From Virgibacillus salexigens (GTDB taxonomy: Bacteria > Bacillota > Bacilli > Bacillales > Amphibacillaceae), in NCBI RefSeq assembly GCF_014905415.1, contig NZ_BNEO01000001.1, forward strand, positions 682,001 to 746,000: DNA of 64,000 nt, in the 5' to 3' direction. Below, one piece after another: positions 9,760 to 19,143 of this stretch. The position numbers and the translations under genes are program-made. The notes under the pieces were generated by a model. That model made no database searches. It was not told where the DNA came from and saw nothing but the letters and a program-made list of their open reading frames with translations. Position 1 is the first letter of the stretch. Every line of letters begins with the position of its first letter.

Positions 9760-10019
9760 CTTTCAAGCTTAATACCAAAGATAAATTTAATACATGAACT
9801 CCTTTCACTTTTTTACGATCTTAATTCATCTTCCTAACATTTAGTACGATTTAACAGAAAAACAGTTTCAATAATTTTCCATTTTTTTATTATTGTACGC
9901 TTATAAATTAATTTACCTACACTTTCAAATAACCTTTATATAAATTAAATCTATTTTAATTAATAGTTAACAATAGATATATATACTTAACCTAGTGAAT
10001 AACAAAGGAGGAATTTGAG

Positions 10020-10928
10020 TTGAAAAAAGCATTATATCCTATTTTATTGGTAATGATTGTAATTATGTTGGTAGATAGTACCTTAATAGGACCTTCAAAT
10101 GTGTTAGCATCTGAAAAATCTGGACAATCCACGAAGGTAGATTTAAAGATTATGACCTATAATTTAAGGTATTTAAATGACAGCGATCCTTCCCCACATA
10201 CCTGGGAGGAGAGACTCCCTGCCATTAAAAAACTTATTCGTAGAGAAAGACCGGATATCATTGGGACGCAAGAAGTTTTATATCAGCAGCTTACTGATCT
10301 TGAACAAAGTCTAAAACATTACGACTGGATTGGTTTGGGACGTGAAGGTGGAAGCAATGGAGAATACGCAGCTATATTTTATGACAAAAAGCAATATTCT
10401 CCTATCGAATATGATCACTTCTGGTTATCAGATACACCAGAGGTGATCGGTTCCAAAACTTGGGGGAATAATATTCCACGGATGGTAACTTGGGCAAAAT
10501 TTGTTGATAAAAAGAGCAAGCAAAGCCTCTATGTGGTCAATACGCATTTCGATCATGAATCTGCAAATGCTAGAGAGAAGAGTGCAGCGTTAATCATGAA
10601 GAAAATCAATAATTTTGATGAATCTCTACCTATTTTCTTAACAGGAGATTTTAATACAAGCCCTGATAGCATTCCACACCAGACACTAACAAGTGAGGGA
10701 GCATTTAGTGACTTGTGGGATACTGCAAAATTTAGATTTAATGAAAAGCTTGGTACTTTTAATGGATTCGATGATCCAACTGGTGGCGGTCCAGATAATC
10801 GAATTGACTGGATACTTGGAAAAGGAAATATTTATACACATAAAATTAAGATTTTCGATGACAGTAAAAATGGACAATTCCCAAGTGATCATTACCCAGT
10901 AATGGCGGATGTCATTTTATCCTACTAA
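10020..10928 (+). CDS. Secreted endonuclease/exonuclease/phosphatase-family hydrolase
   Basis: This 302-residue protein starts with TTG at 10020, chosen because AAAGGAGGAA sits at the right distance. A signal peptide covers about residues 1-30 (basic MKKA, hydrophobic core, cleavage near VLA-SEK). The rest is an EEP-fold domain (DNase I/Mg-dependent phosphodiesterase superfamily). Hallmarks are MTYNLRY (Asn), PDIIGTQE (Glu metal ligand), VNTHFDHES (His/Asp), LTGDFNTSP (Asp/Asn) and a final SDHYPV (Asp-His). It probably cleaves phosphodiester bonds outside the cell; the substrate may be nucleic acid, phospholipid or sugar phosphate. It has no operon partner and ends at a strong hairpin. Confidence 0.85.
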   Translation: MKKALYPILLVMIVIMLVDSTLIGPSNVLASEKSGQSTKVDLKIMTYNLRYLNDSDPSPHTWEERLPAIKKLIRRERPDIIGTQEVLYQQLTDLEQSLKHYDWIGLGREGGSNGEYAAIFYDKKQYSPIEYDHFWLSDTPEVIGSKTWGNNIPRMVTWAKFVDKKSKQSLYVVNTHFDHESANAREKSAALIMKKINNFDESLPIFLTGDFNTSPDSIPHQTLTSEGAFSDLWDTAKFRFNEKLGTFNGFDDPTGGGPDNRIDWILGKGNIYTHKIKIFDDSKNGQFPSDHYPVMADVILSY

Positions 10929-10936
10929 ACTAGCAA

Positions 10937-10972
10937 GAGGTGCAGTCCTTGTTTAAAAAGGGACTGCACCTC
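10937..10972. terminator. Bidirectional hairpin between convergent genes
   Basis: A perfect 12-bp stem (GAGGTGCAGTCC and its complement) has a loop of about 12 bases. It lies between the ends of the EEP hydrolase and the GH84 enzyme, and probably ends both transcripts, although the T tracts are short. Confidence 0.75.
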
Positions 10973-10986
10973 TCTTTAGCAACAAC

Positions 10987-13188
10987 CTATTTCGGTATCG
11001 TAATCATCACTCGATCATCCTTAATCTCAACTTCAGCTCCCATTAATGCATTTTCCCTTAACCAGTCACTCCCATGGATACTAAGAACATAACCGTTATC
11101 AGGGATGTCTGAATTATTTCCACCCCTTTTTACCACTTCTCCATCTACAACCGTTACCTCATAACCGTATATATTCGTGCCTGTAGTATCACCATGGTCG
11201 GGTGTATATTGGATTAATTGATTAGCACCACGACTTTGATTCACACCATCTAATGGTCTTGAAAGAACATATTCCCCATACAATGCTTGGATTAGAAATG
11301 GATCAAATACAAACTCTCCCATTTTTTGAGGAATTTCTTCCAATCTATCTAACAATGATTGTAATTTTTCTCGGTGCTTCGCTGCCTCTTCCTCATTGCC
11401 TTCTCTCTCATTTAAAAGTAGATGTACTGCCTCCACACCTGCTTCTCCATACAATGCTAGTTTATCTAAATAGGGACTAATTTCTCCTAAGAATTGCTGA
11501 TTATTGAGATGATTTCTTAGGTTTTCAGGTGTTGTTTGCAGCTTCTGAAACTCATGTATCAATGTGCTCGCTACTTTACTTATATCTCCGTCTGATTCGT
11601 AGACATCCCAAAACCGTTTAATAAGCGGTTTAATCGTAAGTGATTCCTTATCACTAAGGCGAGAGGAATAAGCATTCTCGGCGAAAGTCTTCACATAAGC
11701 AGCAGCATCCCCTCCGAAATCCTGAACACTGTTTTCCCAAGATGTCTCTGGGTCATAATGATACGGATTCCACGTATAATCAGCGATCGTATATAGTGGT
11801 ATTTTGGATGCTTCCGCTTCATTCATCGGATTTGCGATTAATCCAGTGACACCATTTTCTGTTAGATCGCTATCTCTATTAACTAGTGGTCCTAGAAATA
11901 AGCGATTACGATCAAAATCATTTACTGGATAGTTGTCCCATAGTAATAGCTCATGACCAAAAATTTCAGATACTTGGCTTGCCCCTTCAGATGTAATTGA
12001 TTCAGATACAACATTTGGGCCTGTCCACATAACAACAATATCTTCATTCGTTAATGCAGCGAATCGTTCCCTGTACGTATTTGTGTGTGTACCGGCATAA
12101 TCTGTTGGCACCGTTATTAACGCATTGGCACCTTCATGTGTATCAATAAACGCTTCTTCAAAACGATTTAATAAATAAGCTTGAGCAGCTGCAGTTGGAT
12201 TCGGGTCATCACCGAACATTTCCTTATCCTGATCACAGTGAAGTTCATAACTAATATCATCTAAAAAAATAGCATAGGAACGAACACCTAAATCCCATAC
12301 CGTTTCCATTTTATTCATAAGCAATTCAAAATCTTCGTCTCCAGAGTAGCATACGGTATTTCCTGGAGATAAGGAAAAGGTAAAATCAACATGATTTTCC
12401 TTCGATTGATCCACCAATTCTTGTAGTTCCTTCAACTTCTCTTCTGGATAAGGTTCACGCCAATCTTCTCGATGGTATGGGTCATCCTTCGGAGCATAAA
12501 TATAAGAATTCAACTTGTTATCTCCATAAAATTCAATTTGACTCAAACGATCTTCATGAGACCATGGAGGTCCATAAAATCCTTCAATGGACCCACGTAA
12601 CGGCATTTCCGGCCAGTCAATAATTGCTACACTAGGAACCCAATTTCTCCCTGGCCGCTCTTGGATAAGCTGTTCAAATGTTTGTGTTGCATAATACGTG
12701 CCTGTTTTGTCTTTCCCTGCTAACACCATTAATTTCTTATCTGCATTTGTAGCAAGGACATAACCGTCATCCTTTATGGTTGTTGGTTGTTTCATATCCA
12801 AGTTTTTCAGTATTTGACTCGAGTTTTCATTTTCAGAAGGTCCACCAAGAAAAATGGTTGTTGGTGTATGTGGCTTGTCTCCTATATGTTCTTTTATCAC
12901 AATACGCTTCACATCATTATTTTTTAATGTTTTCTTCAAATGCTGTAATGCTTTTTCATCTGTATCGTCCCCAACTACGATTCCCACAACCGGCGTCAAT
13001 GGAAAGCCATTACCTGTTACCTGTAGATGCTGTGGCTTCGGGTTAACGGTTATTTCACTTTCTTCTTCAGCTTGAACAACATTTGACTTGTTAAGCATCA
13101 TCGACGCGACAACGAACATCATCAGTACAAACATCATCAACCAGTTTTTCCATACACTAGCACTTCTACTTTTCGAATGAGAATACAA
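10987..13188 (-). CDS. Secreted GH84 beta-N-acetylglucosaminidase (hyaluronidase/NagJ-like)
   Basis: The GH84 catalytic domain is clear. RGSIEGFYGPPW, then the substrate-binding YAPKDDPYHR, FSLSPG, and the catalytic Asp pair in AIFLDDI all match NagJ and O-GlcNAcase-type enzymes. It removes N-acetylglucosamine from glycoconjugates or hyaluronan-like chains by substrate-assisted catalysis. An N-terminal GH20b-like domain precedes the barrel at about residues 45-170. I chose the TTG at 13188 as start (733 residues) because GGAAGGTGAT sits correctly before it and a normal signal peptide then follows (KNWLMMFVLMMF, cleavage near VVQA-EEE). An in-frame ATG at 13260 would add 24 residues with no such site. 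Confidence 0.88.
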   Translation of the reverse strand: MYSHSKSRSASVWKNWLMMFVLMMFVVASMMLNKSNVVQAEEESEITVNPKPQHLQVTGNGFPLTPVVGIVVGDDTDEKALQHLKKTLKNNDVKRIVIKEHIGDKPHTPTTIFLGGPSENENSSQILKNLDMKQPTTIKDDGYVLATNADKKLMVLAGKDKTGTYYATQTFEQLIQERPGRNWVPSVAIIDWPEMPLRGSIEGFYGPPWSHEDRLSQIEFYGDNKLNSYIYAPKDDPYHREDWREPYPEEKLKELQELVDQSKENHVDFTFSLSPGNTVCYSGDEDFELLMNKMETVWDLGVRSYAIFLDDISYELHCDQDKEMFGDDPNPTAAAQAYLLNRFEEAFIDTHEGANALITVPTDYAGTHTNTYRERFAALTNEDIVVMWTGPNVVSESITSEGASQVSEIFGHELLLWDNYPVNDFDRNRLFLGPLVNRDSDLTENGVTGLIANPMNEAEASKIPLYTIADYTWNPYHYDPETSWENSVQDFGGDAAAYVKTFAENAYSSRLSDKESLTIKPLIKRFWDVYESDGDISKVASTLIHEFQKLQTTPENLRNHLNNQQFLGEISPYLDKLALYGEAGVEAVHLLLNEREGNEEEAAKHREKLQSLLDRLEEIPQKMGEFVFDPFLIQALYGEYVLSRPLDGVNQSRGANQLIQYTPDHGDTTGTNIYGYEVTVVDGEVVKRGGNNSDIPDNGYVLSIHGSDWLRENALMGAEVEIKDDRVMITIPK

Positions 13189-13301
13189 TTCATCACCTTC
13201 CCCCAATATTAAAACGCTTTCATTTATGCTAGCACTCTCTTTATTCTCCTGTCTATGCATCCATGGTTTGATTTTTTACAATTTTCAACATATTATTTCT
13301 A

Positions 13302-13331
13302 AACAATAAGAGACGCCCATGAAGGCGTCTC
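13302..13331 (-). terminator. Terminator of the MarR-MFS operon
   Basis: GAGACGCC and GGCGTCTC form an 8-bp stem with a 6-base loop just after the MFS stop. T-rich sequence follows on the minus strand. Confidence 0.8.
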
Positions 13332-13348
13332 CCCTGATAAGATAGATC

Positions 13349-14548
13349 TTACTCCCTTGCAGCTGCAGTATGTGCTTGCAACAGTCCTTTATCCTTTCTA
13401 CCATGCGCAAAGTAATAGACCATCAAGCCTACGATCACTAGTCCAGTAAGCGTCACATACATTCCCCTGTATCCAGATATCGGAACTAAATAACCTAATA
13501 CAAAAGGACCAACACCTAAACCAAGGTCCAAACCGATAAAATACGTGGAATTTGCCAATCCCATGCGATGCTTCGGTGTTACTTTTATAGCAAGGGCTTG
13601 CGCCGTTGATTGGAAATTACCATAACCAAGCCCTATAATTGCTGCAGCGAGTAGTAGAGCCCAACCTGTTGTTGCCTGACTAAGAACAAGCATTCCAATT
13701 GCAAATAAAAGGAGTCCAGGATATGCTACACTGTTTCCTCCCTTACGATCCATTAATGGTCCAGTGATTGGACGTGTTAACAGGATAATAACAGCATATA
13801 CAAGGAAATAAAAACTACCCGCCTCGACCAAATCGATATCTGCAGCATAACCAGTAATAAATGATAGAATACCAGAATACGCAAAAGCTGCAACAAACAT
13901 GGCAATGGAAACCGGTAATGCATTTAATTCAAAGAAATTAGACAGCTTGAACCCTTTACTTTCTGTTTCCACAGGTTCTTGCACCATTGGTACTTTCACC
14001 ATAAGTCCAAGTAGAAAGCTGATAACCGCCATTACGAGTGAAAACACAAAGATACTTGAATACCCACTGGAGGCAACAAGTGCCACGCCAATCAATGGTC
14101 CAATTGCTGTTGCTAATACAACACTCATACTGAAATAACCAATTCCCTCCCCATTTCTAGTTGGAGGAATGACCTGTGCAACAATTGTACCTGTTGCCGT
14201 TGTCGCCATTCCTAAGCAAATACCTTGTAACAGCCGGAGGATAATTAGTGGGTAGATGCCTATTGGAAAAAAATAAAAAAAGGTCAAAAAAAGAAAAAGC
14301 GAACTCCCAATAATTAAGATTTTCTTACTTCCAGTTTCCTGAATCTTTTTCCCCGAAAATAATCGACCAATTAATGAACCAATAACAAAAATACTAGCAA
14401 CCAATCCACCCAAACTCACAGAAGCGCCATACGTTTCCATAGAGTAGGTTGCCATCGTTACTAATAATAAATACATCGATAGCATTAAAACAAAGTTAAC
14501 AATCGATACAAACACAAAATCTTTCGTCCATAATTTTTCTTTTGTCAA
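13349..14548 (-). CDS. Major facilitator superfamily transporter (probable drug efflux)
   Basis: This 399-residue protein has about 12 membrane segments. MFS loop 2-3 (GRLFSGKKIQETGSKK) and the repeat in the second half (RPITGPLMDRKGG) are visible. It resembles DHA-type exporters such as the YfhI/YwoG group. It is co-transcribed after a MarR-type repressor gene whose stop is 7 bases from this start. A MarR-linked MFS pump usually exports a toxic compound sensed by the repressor. The substrate is not predictable. Confidence 0.85.
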   Translation of the reverse strand: MTKEKLWTKDFVFVSIVNFVLMLSMYLLLVTMATYSMETYGASVSLGGLVASIFVIGSLIGRLFSGKKIQETGSKKILIIGSSLFLFLTFFYFFPIGIYPLIILRLLQGICLGMATTATGTIVAQVIPPTRNGEGIGYFSMSVVLATAIGPLIGVALVASSGYSSIFVFSLVMAVISFLLGLMVKVPMVQEPVETESKGFKLSNFFELNALPVSIAMFVAAFAYSGILSFITGYAADIDLVEAGSFYFLVYAVIILLTRPITGPLMDRKGGNSVAYPGLLLFAIGMLVLSQATTGWALLLAAAIIGLGYGNFQSTAQALAIKVTPKHRMGLANSTYFIGLDLGLGVGPFVLGYLVPISGYRGMYVTLTGLVIVGLMVYYFAHGRKDKGLLQAHTAAARE

Positions 14549-14555
14549 AAACAGT

Positions 14556-14987
14556 TCATCCTTTCCGATAATCTGAAATCTTACCTGAAATATGATTTAA
14601 CAGACGAGCAGCTGCTACTTGTTCTTCTTCAGGTATGTCTTCTAATAAGTACTGTTGAAATTGGCTAATCTTCGCTTGAATTTGATCACAACGTTCCAGT
14701 CCTTTCTCTGTTAATTGGATCAACTTCGTTCGTTTATCCGCCCCAGAAATAGACTGAAGATAGTCAAGTTCGATTAAACGTTGCACCATTTTAGTCGTCG
14801 TTGGCTTCTCCACTTTCTGATAACTAGCTATATCACTAAGCGTTTGCTCTCCATTGTGTAAAATGAAGTGCATAATCCGCCATTGTGAACTATATAATTG
14901 AAATTCTGCCAACTCTTGATTTAATTGGTTTACATACGGTCGATAAGTTAAGTTGTATTCATGAAAAAACTGCTTATAAGGTTTCAT
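14556..14987 (-). CDS. MarR family transcriptional regulator
   Basis: This 143-residue protein has a winged-helix fold. Recognition elements are TLSDIASYQKVEKPTTTKMVQRL, then the wing with D-x-R (SGADKRTKLIQLT). It forms dimers on palindromic DNA and releases it on ligand binding. A perfect 8-bp inverted repeat lies just upstream (15012-15032), so it very likely represses itself and the MFS gene behind it. Length is normal for the family. Confidence 0.9.
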   Translation of the reverse strand: MKPYKQFFHEYNLTYRPYVNQLNQELAEFQLYSSQWRIMHFILHNGEQTLSDIASYQKVEKPTTTKMVQRLIELDYLQSISGADKRTKLIQLTEKGLERCDQIQAKISQFQQYLLEDIPEEEQVAAARLLNHISGKISDYRKG

Positions 14988-15011
14988 TCTTTACCACCTT
15001 TACACATTTAA

Positions 15012-15032
15012 TTAGTTAGGCAAACTAACTAA
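15012..15032 (-). promoter_or_regulatory. MarR-type operator
   Basis: TTAGTTAG-GCAAA-CTAACTAA is a perfect 8-bp inverted repeat with a 5-base spacer, 25 bases before the marR start. TATAAT-like sequence is adjacent. Spacing and arm length match MarR-family operators. Confidence 0.85.
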
Positions 15033-15090
15033 CGAATTCTATTATACATAGTAGTTTTGGAAATGTCTATAGCATGGTCGACGTAAATAT

Positions 15091-15118
15091 AAAAAACCCC
15101 TCAGCTTCTGCCAAGGGG
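15091..15118 (-). terminator. Terminator of the murein-peptide recycling operon
   Basis: CCCCTtggC and GctgAGGGG form a stem followed on the minus strand by TTTTTT (15096-15091). It lies about 115 bases after the endopeptidase stop. Confidence 0.75.
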
Positions 15119-15231
15119 ACGTTCATGCTTCGCTCAGTTCACCGTTCTATTGACTAACCTCATGTAAGAGCAAATATCTTCTTCATCTGCGCGCGTTAAA
15201 ACAGCTATTACAAAAAAGGGAGTGTCATTGA

Positions 15232-16272
15232 TTATTCTTCAATGTACCTACGAATACCAGAAAGCTCTTCATAATACCCCTCTGTTGTCACTGGTATGAT
15301 CTCTACATCTTTTTTCGAGTTTGGTGAATGGATCATCATGCCATCGCCAGCATACATGGCAACGTGATGCACACTCCCCTTGCCTTGATCATGAGCAAAA
15401 AATAACAGGTCTCCAGGCTGCATATCTTCATACGCTACAGGTTCACCATGTGTTGCTTGGACACTGGAATCACGCGGAATCGTAATTCCATGAGATTGAT
15501 ACATCGTAAAGGTAAATCCAGAACAGTCAAATCCGAAGCCACTCATGCCTGCCCATAAATAATGCAAGCCTAAGAATTGCTTCCCCGTCTCTACCAATGC
15601 TTGTCCAGTCGGTGTCGGGATGGCTTCTTGAGATTCAAAGGTTTTCGCATCTGCTTTCTTCACCCACGCATGGCTTCCATTTGGCAGCATCACCCGATAT
15701 GCATGCTTGGTTTCTCCTAGATAGGGTAAGCGTGTATTGTAGCTGACCTCCATACCCTGATGTCGGAATGATGGGGTATGATATAAATGACTAGTCGGTG
15801 CATCTACCATGACAAATGCGTCATCTGCTTCATATGCAAATCTTTTTGAATACGTCAACTGTGAAACTGGCATCCATCCACTATAACCTAATTCCTCTTT
15901 CGGCGTAGGTTGTCCATCAACAGCAACCTTTACCCAGTCCCCTTCTTTTTCTAAAATAGTAACCTTATTTCCATACAGTGCCTGGGTCTCCAACATCCCA
16001 TCACCAGACAGCTGCAATTCTTGTTCATACGTCATATTTTCTTTCCATTTCCAAATATCAACCGGATTACTAGCCGACGGCTGATCGACTTCCCGCAAAA
16101 TATTCGGACCAGTCCAAAGGGTGGCGACTGCGACTTCCACATAAGCAGTCTCCCCTTCTTCCGCTTCAAATGCTTTCTCCAAAGACTTGTCTGCAGCATG
16201 AGATTCAACTGGGCTAACGAGTAAACACCCAATTAGTGCTAAGCCTACTATTTTCATCCACTTGATCAACAT
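15232..16272 (-). CDS. ykfC: Secreted NlpC/P60 gamma-D-glutamyl-L-diamino acid endopeptidase (YkfC-like)
   Basis: This 346-residue protein has a signal peptide (residues 1-27, cleavage near SHA-ADK), two bacterial SH3-type segments (about 45-205) and a C-terminal NlpC/P60 domain. The catalytic triad is readable as Cys250 (FDCSGF), His303 (VHHVAMY) and His315 (IHSPNS). It is similar to B. subtilis YkfC, which cuts the gamma-D-Glu to diamino acid bond of peptides bearing free N-terminal L-Ala. The gene upstream is the L-Ala-D/L-Glu epimerase that works on the released dipeptide, which supports murein peptide recycling. It is the last gene of the three-gene operon. Confidence 0.88.
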   Translation of the reverse strand: MLIKWMKIVGLALIGCLLVSPVESHAADKSLEKAFEAEEGETAYVEVAVATLWTGPNILREVDQPSASNPVDIWKWKENMTYEQELQLSGDGMLETQALYGNKVTILEKEGDWVKVAVDGQPTPKEELGYSGWMPVSQLTYSKRFAYEADDAFVMVDAPTSHLYHTPSFRHQGMEVSYNTRLPYLGETKHAYRVMLPNGSHAWVKKADAKTFESQEAIPTPTGQALVETGKQFLGLHYLWAGMSGFGFDCSGFTFTMYQSHGITIPRDSSVQATHGEPVAYEDMQPGDLLFFAHDQGKGSVHHVAMYAGDGMMIHSPNSKKDVEIIPVTTEGYYEELSGIRRYIEE

Positions 16273-16302
16273 CGAACATCCTCCTTCTCTGATTCTTTGA
16301 TT

Positions 16303-17376
16303 CTATTTTTCTGATTCATTCACTGCACCAATACCGGCACTGGATGATAGATAAAGCTTCTCTCCTTGATAGTCAATCACTTCTGCTTCCTCTACCAGCC
16401 ATAATGGTGCATCTAAGTCGTAATAAATGACATTCGGATGTGCAGCAGCAAAATGTGCTGCTGCTCCAACGGAAAAGCTGGATTCCATCATGCTTCCTAT
16501 CATGCATGGCATGCGGTGGACCATTGCTAAATTAGCGATACTTAGCGCATTTTGAATCCCACCACATTTCATTAATTTAATATTTAAAAGATCGGCGTAA
16601 TGGCCACTGACAATTGTAAATGCATCCTGTGGAGAAAAGACGCTCTCATCTGCCATGATTGGTGTATGCACATGATCGGTAACAAATTTCAATCCATCCA
16701 GATCCTTTGCTTTTACCGGCTGTTCAATAAACTCGATTCCCGCACCGATTTTCTCCATCTTTTGGATTAATTGGACTGCCTGCTTGGGCTGCCAGCCTTG
16801 GTTCGCATCAAGCCTAAGCAACACATCAGCAGGGATCGCTTCTCTTATCGCAGTAATCCGTGTAATATCGAGCTCCGGCTTAGCACCAACTTTAATTTTT
16901 AAACGGGAATAACCAGCTTCCACCCATTTCTTCGCATCAGCTGCCATCTTCGCTGGGTCATCCACCCCAACGGTCATGGATGTATAAATTGGTTGATGAT
17001 CCCCTAACAATTGATATAGAGGAATAGCCAGCCATTTGCTGTATGCATCATAAAGTGCCATATCTGCGGCTGCCTTTGCACTCGTATTTCCGACGCAACT
17101 ATTTTGAATTGCGGTAAGCAACGTTTGGAAATGACGAATATCTTGATGAAAGAGCGCCGTTTTAATCGGTCCTTCAAGTGCAGCCTGAATACTCTGCGCC
17201 GAATCACCAGTTATCACCCAAGTCGGTGCTGCTTCTCCTTTCCCAATCACGCCATTCGCTAAATGAATCGTTACGGTAATACTTTCAATTTCCGTTGCCG
17301 TTCGCAATGCTGTTTTGAACGGCGTATGCAGCGGAATCTCTCGGTATGAAACCTTTATATCCTCTATAAGCAACAC
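16303..17376 (-). CDS. ykfB: L-Ala-D/L-Glu epimerase (dipeptide epimerase)
   Basis: This enolase-superfamily enzyme belongs to the muconate lactonizing subgroup. I place the start at the GTG (17376) because AAGGAGG lies 5 bases before it; the protein is then 357 residues and its N-terminus matches B. subtilis YkfB. An ATG at 17418 would add 14 residues without a site. Key residues are the KIK motif (RLKIKVGA), metal ligands in RLDANQGW, EFIEQPV and MADESVF, and the second catalytic Lys in NIKLMKCGG. It epimerises L-Ala-D-Glu to L-Ala-L-Glu in the cytoplasm, so that murein dipeptides can enter ordinary peptide breakdown. Confidence 0.9.
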   Translation of the reverse strand: MLLIEDIKVSYREIPLHTPFKTALRTATEIESITVTIHLANGVIGKGEAAPTWVITGDSAQSIQAALEGPIKTALFHQDIRHFQTLLTAIQNSCVGNTSAKAAADMALYDAYSKWLAIPLYQLLGDHQPIYTSMTVGVDDPAKMAADAKKWVEAGYSRLKIKVGAKPELDITRITAIREAIPADVLLRLDANQGWQPKQAVQLIQKMEKIGAGIEFIEQPVKAKDLDGLKFVTDHVHTPIMADESVFSPQDAFTIVSGHYADLLNIKLMKCGGIQNALSIANLAMVHRMPCMIGSMMESSFSVGAAAHFAAAHPNVIYYDLDAPLWLVEEAEVIDYQGEKLYLSSSAGIGAVNESEK

Positions 17377-17454
17377 GATTTCCTCCTTCTTCCAACCTCG
17401 TAATATAGGAATCCACACTTTTATATCTAAAAATCTATTGTCATCTTATGCTCA

Positions 17455-18615
17455 TTAAAGTATTTCGAGAATTTTTCCTACAAACATCCCAAAATACGTA
17501 CCAAGGAAAGAACCGATCAATGCCATTACAACACCGACTGGAATTAAGCTCCGGCTATAAGCAGCTGCAAGCATTGGTGCTGATGCCATTCCCCCAATAT
17601 TAGCTAAGCTGGCAATCCCCAGGGTGAATAAATCGTATTTGAACAACTTTCCTAGTAACAGCATAATGACTAAGTGAATCAACATAATTAGGAATCCAGA
17701 AATTAAATAAATTGGCGCTTGGGCAATTTGTGAAAAATCGGATTGCGAAGCGATTAAGGCTACGATGATATACAACATCACGTTCGAAACATCTAATGCC
17801 CCCGGAATTCTAGACACCCGTGTTTGTCCAAGAATCAACCCTACAACAGAAGCAATTAGAATCGTCCAGGTTGTTGAACTGAACACATCCCCTAATGCTG
17901 GTAAATGATCTCCTGCTAACGTTGCGAGTGCAGAGACAAGTAGACCAATTCCAAGTAAGTACATCATATGCTTGAATTCCGTGCCTTGCACATCATTCAC
18001 GTTGTCAGCATCCTCTGCCAATCCACTGTCCATAATTGTCGTATCTGCTTTCGTCCAACGATTAAATGCACCAGCGAACGGAACCAGCCAGAACATGAAC
18101 ATGACCCACACAGCATAATTAATCGTATCCATCATTAACACATAACCAAAAATATTCTCTGGAACCTGTAGTATGTCTTGCAAAGCAACCATATTGGCAC
18201 TTCCACCCGTCCAGCTGCCTGCAAGTGCACCAAATGCGCGCCATGTATCCGCTGCATAGAAGTGATTAAATATAAGATATACAATGGCAAAACCAAGAAT
18301 AATACTGATTACCGCAACAAAATAGCCACCGAGCATGCGCGGTCCAAGTTTGATGATACTGCGAATATCACATTTCAATAGCATAATCATTAGCATCGCT
18401 GGAAGCAGCGCATTCTTCACACTCGAATATGCAGGTGCTGTTGCTTCATTATCAAATAATCCAATTGTTTGTAAAAAGGCAGCCCCAATATAAATTAGTA
18501 CAATACCTGGAATGAATTTAAAAAAGCGTTTCGAGCTAAATTTATTCTCTATTCCTACCATCAATGCTGCTAACGCTACTAAGACGGCAATATAAACAAA
18601 ACCATCTGTAATCAT
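17455..18615 (-). CDS. DUF819 family membrane protein (YjcL-like), possible murein-peptide transporter
   Basis: This 386-residue polytopic protein has about 11 membrane segments, with the DUF819 features SWTGGSANMVAL near the middle and a Gly/Ala-rich C-terminal repeat (LANIGGMASAPMLA). DUF819 proteins have no proven function that I can name. It is the first gene of an operon with the dipeptide epimerase and the NlpC/P60 endopeptidase. I therefore infer transport of murein peptides or amino acids made from them. A GGGGGAA sequence precedes the ATG. Confidence 0.75.
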   Translation of the reverse strand: MITDGFVYIAVLVALAALMVGIENKFSSKRFFKFIPGIVLIYIGAAFLQTIGLFDNEATAPAYSSVKNALLPAMLMIMLLKCDIRSIIKLGPRMLGGYFVAVISIILGFAIVYLIFNHFYAADTWRAFGALAGSWTGGSANMVALQDILQVPENIFGYVLMMDTINYAVWVMFMFWLVPFAGAFNRWTKADTTIMDSGLAEDADNVNDVQGTEFKHMMYLLGIGLLVSALATLAGDHLPALGDVFSSTTWTILIASVVGLILGQTRVSRIPGALDVSNVMLYIIVALIASQSDFSQIAQAPIYLISGFLIMLIHLVIMLLLGKLFKYDLFTLGIASLANIGGMASAPMLAAAYSRSLIPVGVVMALIGSFLGTYFGMFVGKILEIL

Positions 18616-18774
18616 GTTGTTTCCCCCTTTATATCAATCAACCTGTCTTACGATTTCTAATCTATTTCATGATTGGAACGAAGCCTCTCCCCCTTTATAT
18701 ATAAAAAGTACTCGCGTATGCTGCAGCTGTAGAATCCCTTATCACACAATCTTAATTATTTTCTGAACAAATAA

Positions 18775-18810
18775 AAATCCAACCTAACAAGTCATTGTCA
18801 GGCTGGATTT
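18775..18810 (-). terminator. Terminator of the DUF3870 gene
   Basis: AAATCCA-CCT-ACAA pairs with TTGT-AGG-TGGATTT with small mismatches. T-rich sequence follows on the minus strand, ten bases after the DUF3870 stop. Confidence 0.7.
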
Positions 18811-18819
18811 CGACTAGGT

Positions 18820-19143
18820 TTATGTAGTCAAAGCACCTTTTGCTTGGTTATATTTATATTTCGCGTCTTGATAGGCGACGACCAACGCTTTTTGTGATGA
18901 ACCATGATATCGCTTGCGAATTGCTTCCTCGATTAACGAATCATCAATCTTCCTTCCAATAAATAAGGATTTGACAAATTGATTCGTTAATTGAATTGTT
19001 GAAGAACACTCACAATCGACAATGTCATCGGTGGTCGCATCAATTACCAGTGCCAGAAAAAATTGATTGTACTTTTTCGTAATTGGGTTATTCTGTGGTG
19101 CCTTGGCATCCCCAATTACATAGATGGAGCTGTCATTATACAA
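18820..19143 (-). CDS. DUF3870 domain protein, unknown function
   Basis: This 107-residue cytoplasmic protein matches the DUF3870 pattern: IYVIGDAKAPQNNPIT at the start, then IVDCECS and LFIGRKI. The conserved Cys pair (CEC) suggests a metal or redox role, but none is established. The start is TTG at 19143 after AAAGGGGA. It is monocistronic, with a terminator right after it. The 230 bases upstream hold no other gene and no clear regulatory structure. Confidence 0.7.
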   Translation of the reverse strand: MYNDSSIYVIGDAKAPQNNPITKKYNQFFLALVIDATTDDIVDCECSSTIQLTNQFVKSLFIGRKIDDSLIEEAIRKRYHGSSQKALVVAYQDAKYKYNQAKGALTT

